From the NCBI GenBank assembly GCA_963837425.1, contig CAWINH010000015.1, positions 19,250 through 83,249 of the forward strand: a DNA stretch of 64,000 nt, in the 5' to 3' direction. Source of the stretch: CAWINH01 sp963837425 (GTDB lineage Bacteria; Chloroflexota; Limnocylindria; QHBO01). Positions 60,018 to 64,000 of this stretch are shown here, one piece after another (the stretch's first letter is position 1; the number at the start of each line of letters is the position of its first letter). Under the pieces are notes generated by a model. The model was given only the letters and a program-made list of their open reading frames with translations, was not told where the DNA came from and did no database searches. The position numbers and the translations under genes were made by a program.

Positions 60018-61562
60018 CTACGTGACGCGCACCGGGATCGTGTGGTAGCCGCGCGCGCCGTCGGGCGCGGGAGGATGCTTCTCCGCAGTCTGGACCTCGC
60101 CTGTGCCGTCGGTGGCGCGGACCCGGAGGATATGCCCGCCGGCAGGCGCGTCCCACTCGTACACCCACTGCACCCATGTTGCATCCGAGATCGGCGCCGA
60201 CATCCGCGCATCGGTCCAGTCCGCGTCGTCCACCTGGACCTCGACCCGCGAGATGCCGCGATCCGGCGCCCAGGCGACCCCCGCCACCGCGATCGTCCCG
60301 GCCGCGACGGTCGAGTTCAGACGCGGCACGTCGATCCGGGACTGGGTCAGGATCGGCGCCTCCTTGGCCCATCCGCGCGGGACCCAATAGGCGTCGAACG
60401 CGTCGAGCGTGGTGAGCTCGATATTCGTGAGCCATTTCGTGGCCGAGACGTAGCCATACAGCCCCGGGACGATGAGGCGCGCCGGGTACCCATGCTCGGG
60501 CGGCAGCGGCTGGTCGTTCATTCCGACCACGACCATCGCCTCGCGCTCGGGGTTGTCGAGCCAGCTCGTCGGAAAGCCCACGGTGAAGCTGTCGTAGGCG
60601 TGTCCCACGATCTGCGTGGCACCGTCCTGGACGCCGGCGCGATCGAGGAGGTCGCGCAGTCGGGCGCCACGCCACTTTGCGTTACCAACCAGGCTTCCCC
60701 CCACCTCGTTGCTCACGCAGGCGATCGTGACGTACTGCTCAATGAGCGGCATCCCGAGCAGCTCGTCGTACGTCATCGTGAACGGGTGGTCGACCATCCC
60801 GCTCACCTCGAGCTTCCACGTCGCGGCCTCGATGCGCGGGGTGAGCAGCGCGGTGTCGATGCGGTAGAACCGATCGTTCGGGGTAACGATCGGCGAGAGC
60901 CCGGAAATGCCGAGGTCTGCGCCGGATGGGGGTGGCGGTGCCGTGGTCCCGGGCTCGGGAACCGGTGGGACGCTCGCGATCTCGTCGGCGCGCCGCTGGA
61001 GGAGGACGCGCCCGATCGTGCCGCCTGCGATGGCACCGCCGGCGAGGACGATCGTGGTTCCCAGGAACCGGCGCCGATCGAAGTCGAGCATGCGAGCGGT
61101 GGCCGCCTCACGCGGCGCCGCGAGGTCGAGCAGCCGGCGCAGCGCGAGCAGCGAGACGCCGACCGCGAGCACCACGGAGATGATCGCCAGCAATGGGTCG
61201 ACGAGCGGATCCCGCAGCGAGGCGTAGAGGGCCAGGACCCCGATCGCCCCGAATCCGACCGCCGCTGCCCACCGGGTGCGGCGTGCGGCCAGGCCCAGCG
61301 CGCCGGCCAGCCCGAGCGCCACGACGAGCACCGCCAGGTTGAGGGCCAGCTTGTCGGCGGTTCCGAACAGGTCGACGACGATCTGCTTGGCGCCGGGCGG
61401 CTGAAGGTCGATGATGAGCGACCCGATGGCGAGGACCAGCGACGGTGCCCCGGCGACGAGGCCGGCGAACAGCTCGGCGAGCGCGACGCCGGCGCCGCCG
61501 GCGACGATCCCGGACAGGACCGCAAGAAGCGCGGAGTGGCGATGCGAAGATGAACTATCCAT
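60018..61562 (-). CDS. Membrane-anchored sulfite-oxidase-family molybdoenzyme
   Basis: 514 residues. The first 150 contain about four membrane helices. An internal RRRFLG (163-168) followed by a hydrophobic stretch resembles a Tat signal or anchor. The molybdopterin domain follows with the Mo-ligand Cys282 in ACVSNEVGG and GNAKWRGARLRDLLDRAG, then a C-terminal Mo-co dimerisation domain (VAGVAWAPDRGISRVEVQVD). It probably faces the outside and acts on sulfite or a related substrate. No cytochrome partner is adjacent. Confidence 0.87.
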   Translation of the reverse strand: MDSSSSHRHSALLAVLSGIVAGGAGVALAELFAGLVAGAPSLVLAIGSLIIDLQPPGAKQIVVDLFGTADKLALNLAVLVVALGLAGALGLAARRTRWAAAVGFGAIGVLALYASLRDPLVDPLLAIISVVLAVGVSLLALRRLLDLAAPREAATARMLDFDRRRFLGTTIVLAGGAIAGGTIGRVLLQRRADEIASVPPVPEPGTTAPPPPSGADLGISGLSPIVTPNDRFYRIDTALLTPRIEAATWKLEVSGMVDHPFTMTYDELLGMPLIEQYVTIACVSNEVGGSLVGNAKWRGARLRDLLDRAGVQDGATQIVGHAYDSFTVGFPTSWLDNPEREAMVVVGMNDQPLPPEHGYPARLIVPGLYGYVSATKWLTNIELTTLDAFDAYWVPRGWAKEAPILTQSRIDVPRLNSTVAAGTIAVAGVAWAPDRGISRVEVQVDDADWTDARMSAPISDATWVQWVYEWDAPAGGHILRVRATDGTGEVQTAEKHPPAPDGARGYHTIPVRVT

Positions 61563-61637
61563 GTGCTGCGGACGAGTGAAGCGGATTGGTGTGACGAACG
61601 TGTGTAGGAGCGACGAAGGTTCGGTGGCCTGCGCCAC

Positions 61638-62147
61638 ATGACCTGGAGCATCTACCTGGCACACGGTGCCTCGGGAACCGCAACCAGCATGCTCCCCTGG
61701 ACCGATGCCCTGGCCGAGCGCGGGTTCTCGGCGTCGGCAGTCAGCCTGCCCCGGGGCCGTGCCGAGGCCGCGGTCAACCGATTTCGGGCTGCGGCCCCTC
61801 CTGGCCCCGGGACCGTGGTCGGCGGTCATTCGTTCGGCGGCAGGGTCGCCTCGCTCCTTGCGTCGGAGGGCGGATATGGCGGCCTCATCCTCCTCTCGTA
61901 CCCGCTGCACGCACCGGGTGCGCCGGACAAATGGGAGGAGCGGACCGCGCACTGGCCTCGAATCGGGTGCCCTGTCCTGCTGCTATCTGGCGATCGCGAC
62001 CCCTTCGCCCGCATCGAGCTTCTGCGACGTGCGGCCCATCTCCTGCCGCGTGCGGAGCTCGTCGTCTTTCCTGGCCAGCGTCACGGGCTTCTCCCGATCC
62101 GCGAGCTCGTCGTGGACCGCATCGAGGCGTTCCTGCGCAGCACGTGA
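61638..62147 (+). CDS. Small alpha/beta hydrolase (KANL3/Tex30-type)
   Basis: 169 residues. LAHGASGTA forms the oxyanion loop and GGHSFGGRVASLLA the nucleophile elbow with Ser. LLLSGDRDPFA carries the likely Asp and FPGQRHGLLP the His. This is the short dienelactone-hydrolase-like form. The substrate is unknown. It is divergent from the molybdoenzyme, 75 bases apart. Confidence 0.85.
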   Translation: MTWSIYLAHGASGTATSMLPWTDALAERGFSASAVSLPRGRAEAAVNRFRAAAPPGPGTVVGGHSFGGRVASLLASEGGYGGLILLSYPLHAPGAPDKWEERTAHWPRIGCPVLLLSGDRDPFARIELLRRAAHLLPRAELVVFPGQRHGLLPIRELVVDRIEAFLRST

Positions 62148-62200
62148 ACAGCTGTACCCGGCCGTTCCGATAAGCGTGCGAACTCGCGATCGCGGACCCT

Positions 62201-64000
62201 TCAACGTCCGGCGCCCGTCCCCCCGAGATTCTCCCTGAACTGTCGGGCGTGTCGCTCGGCGACGATGCTTCCCTTTGACTCGTACAGCCCGATTGCCTCG
62301 TCGGTGGTATCCGCCGCCTCGGAATGGCGGCCAGCGAGGCCCAGGGCCTCTGCGAGGTCCATCAGTGCGTTCGCCGTGGTGATCGGTTCGTCGGAGTCGC
62401 GGCTGAGCCGGACTGCCTCGTCGATCAGCTCGACGCCGTCCTCCAGACTCCCCGCGTGGACCAGTACTTTTCCTCGTGCGCACCGCCAGAGGACCTGGGT
62501 GTACACGTCGTCGGCAGCCGCCAGGTCAGCGCTGAAAGTCGCGTACCGATCAGCTTCGTCCCACCTGCCCTGTCGAACCAGAGCCTCGGCCAGGAGCGCC
62601 GCGATGGTCGTGATGTAGTTTCGTTCGCCAAGCCCCTCGAGCGTGTCGTAGTCGCGGCGCAGCTCCGCCTCCGCCTCGGCCGCATTCCCGGCGAGCATCT
62701 CAACCGGGCCCGAGTCGAGCGCCGTGAGCGCCGCCTGGTTGGTCCATCCAAGCTCCTCGAGCGTGGCTCGCGAGCGACGGTATGCTTCTCGCGCGTCGTC
62801 GAACTCGCCGCGCATCGCGCGCAGCTGGGCCAGGCACCGAAGGATCTGTGCCTCGCTGCGCCTGTCCCCTTTCGACTCCGCCAGGAGCCTGTCGCTGCGC
62901 TCGATGGCATCCGCTACGGGCAGCGGACCGAAGAGCGCTGCCATGGCGAGCGGCACGGCAGCTCGCCCCTCCATAACCGGATCGCTGGCCGCCCGAGCAT
63001 GGTCCATCCATTGCTCGGCTGCCCGCTCCGCGTCTCCCCACCGTCCATCCGCCAACCGCACGTTCGTCATGAACCGCCAGGCAGTCGCCAAACCAGCCTG
63101 ATCTCCGACGCTGTCGAGCACGTCGATCGCCTCCTTGACCGCCTCCTCCACGCTGCCTTCGATTGAAGCGGCGTCGGTGATGAACGTGACCAGGAGCCTC
63201 GAGAGGCGCGCCGTCGCCTCAAGCCCACGGTCCCCGCGGAGCTCAGCGATGCCGAGAGCCGCGCCCAGAGCGGTGTCGGCGTCGTCGAACCGCCCCATTT
63301 CCATCCGAGCCTCGCCGACCCGCAGCAGTAATCGCGCCTTCGCCGGATGCTCGTTGGTGATGCAGGCGGTAGCTCGCTCGGTCAGGCTGGCCGCCGCCGG
63401 CATGTCGCCGCGTGCGAACGCGCGACCACCCGCGGACGAGAGGCGCTCACACGCGCGCACACCCAGTCCGACCCCGTGCTCGTCCAGCGGACCGAGCTCG
63501 GACAAGTAGTGGTACGCCTGCTCGAGGTGGTACCCAAGAATCTCCTCGAACTCCTGCGCGCGACCCGCTGCCGCGTTGACCTCGTCCGCCCACGCCACGA
63601 AGCGCTCGTGGAGTTCCGCCCGACCACGCTTCAGCAAGCTCCGATACGCCGCATCACGAACGAGACCATGGTGGAACCGGTACCCCGGCTCCGTCTCGCT
63701 CTCCACCTTGCCGTCGCGAACCAGCTGCTTGGTCACGAGTGCAACCAGGTCTTGGCGGACCGCTGGCCGGATCTCGTCCGGCACCAGTGTGCGTACGGCA
63801 CCCCGCGCGAAGCTCAACCCAATTACCGAGGCGGTCTCGGCAACCGTCCGTTCGGAGACCGGGAGCTGGTCGAGGCGTGCGGCAAGCAGGGCATCGATCG
63901 ACGGCGGGATCGAAAGCCGGGACAGGTCCCGCGTTGGCACCCACCGGCCGTCATCACGACGAAGCGCGCCGTTATCGACCAGCATCGAGAGCAGCTGCTC
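62201..64000 (-). CDS. ATPase-TPR regulatory protein, C-terminal part (5' truncated by window)
   Basis: The frame is open to the window edge, so about 600 residues of the C-terminus are visible. They begin with the end of an AAA_16-type ATPase lobe (IDALLAARLDQLPVSERTVA, ETASVIGLSF, GYRFHHGLVRDAAYRSLLKR). At least seven TPR-like helical repeats follow. This is the usual tail of adenylate/guanylate-cyclase or SARP/LuxR multidomain regulators common in Chloroflexota. The N-terminal effector domain is outside the window. Confidence 0.8.
   Translation of the reverse strand, partial: EQLLSMLVDNGALRRDDGRWVPTRDLSRLSIPPSIDALLAARLDQLPVSERTVAETASVIGLSFARGAVRTLVPDEIRPAVRQDLVALVTKQLVRDGKVESETEPGYRFHHGLVRDAAYRSLLKRGRAELHERFVAWADEVNAAAGRAQEFEEILGYHLEQAYHYLSELGPLDEHGVGLGVRACERLSSAGGRAFARGDMPAAASLTERATACITNEHPAKARLLLRVGEARMEMGRFDDADTALGAALGIAELRGDRGLEATARLSRLLVTFITDAASIEGSVEEAVKEAIDVLDSVGDQAGLATAWRFMTNVRLADGRWGDAERAAEQWMDHARAASDPVMEGRAAVPLAMAALFGPLPVADAIERSDRLLAESKGDRRSEAQILRCLAQLRAMRGEFDDAREAYRRSRATLEELGWTNQAALTALDSGPVEMLAGNAAEAEAELRRDYDTLEGLGERNYITTIAALLAEALVRQGRWDEADRYATFSADLAAADDVYTQVLWRCARGKVLVHAGSLEDGVELIDEAVRLSRDSDEPITTANALMDLAEALGLAGRHSEAADTTDEAIGLYESKGSIVAERHARQFRENLGGTGAGR

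Overview
This is a 64-kb stretch of a high-GC bacterial chromosome (about two-thirds G+C or more, judged by eye). It is dense with housekeeping genes, many overlapping by ATGA or GTGA. The mix includes hflX, miaA-ymdB-rny, recA-recX, tgt, queA, separated ruvB and ruvAC loci, mutS2, infC-rpmI-rplT-pheST, a ThrS without a TGS domain, an EF-G2-type factor, DUF5317 and DUF2905 proteins, and frequent GTG/TTG starts. It points to an uncultured, probably soil or freshwater Chloroflexota (Limnocylindria-like). That placement is inference; an actinobacterial relative cannot be excluded without a phylogeny. I see no phage, insertion sequence, CRISPR array, rRNA or tRNA.

Layout: 0-2 kb holds the end of a pirin gene, an arsR-arsM arsenic pair and small membrane proteins. 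2-18 kb is a mostly minus-strand informational block: hflX, miaA-ymdB-rny, an LLM oxidoreductase, recX-recA, tgt, an Ala-rich repeat protein, queA, an NCS2 purine permease, DUF2905 and ruvB. A GGDEF/EAL gene is inserted on the plus strand. 17.4-32 kb is a purine and ureide catabolism island. It encodes a MocA-type molybdenum cofactor cytidylyltransferase fused to DUF5946, adenosine deaminase, a divergent D-aminoacylase-like amidohydrolase, the three subunits of a xanthine dehydrogenase family enzyme, malate synthase, a hydantoinase/allantoinase with a DUF3830 partner, 5-hydroxyisourate hydrolase, OHCU decarboxylase and urate oxidase. 32-50 kb returns to core functions: ruvC-ruvA, yebC, EF-G2, tyrS, a class A PBP, mutS2, an alkyladenine glycosylase, cvpA, pheST and infC-rpmI-rplT. 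50-64 kb has DUF5317, a second GGDEF/EAL protein, thrS, the paaABCD ring-1,2-epoxidase subunits, a small-gene and lipid-kinase cluster, a membrane-anchored sulfite-oxidase-type molybdoenzyme, an alpha/beta hydrolase and the 3' part of an ATPase-TPR regulator.

How the genes work together: the purine island could carry adenosine-derived purines through xanthine and urate to allantoin and, with enzymes not seen here, to glyoxylate, which malate synthase would return to central carbon. The NCS2 permease upstream could supply substrate, and the MocA fusion could mature the molybdenum cofactor.

The strongest signal not explained by gene families is regulatory. At least ten transcription-unit starts have a TANNNT hexamer exactly 6 or 7 bases before an ATG or GTG and no Shine-Dalgarno sequence, which is the layout of leaderless mRNAs. 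One of them reads a 12-codon upstream ORF coupled by ATGA to ruvB. Other unusual points are an apparent AUA start for infC, an apparent CTG start for the hydantoinase, and two convergent gene pairs whose stop codons share one CTAG.
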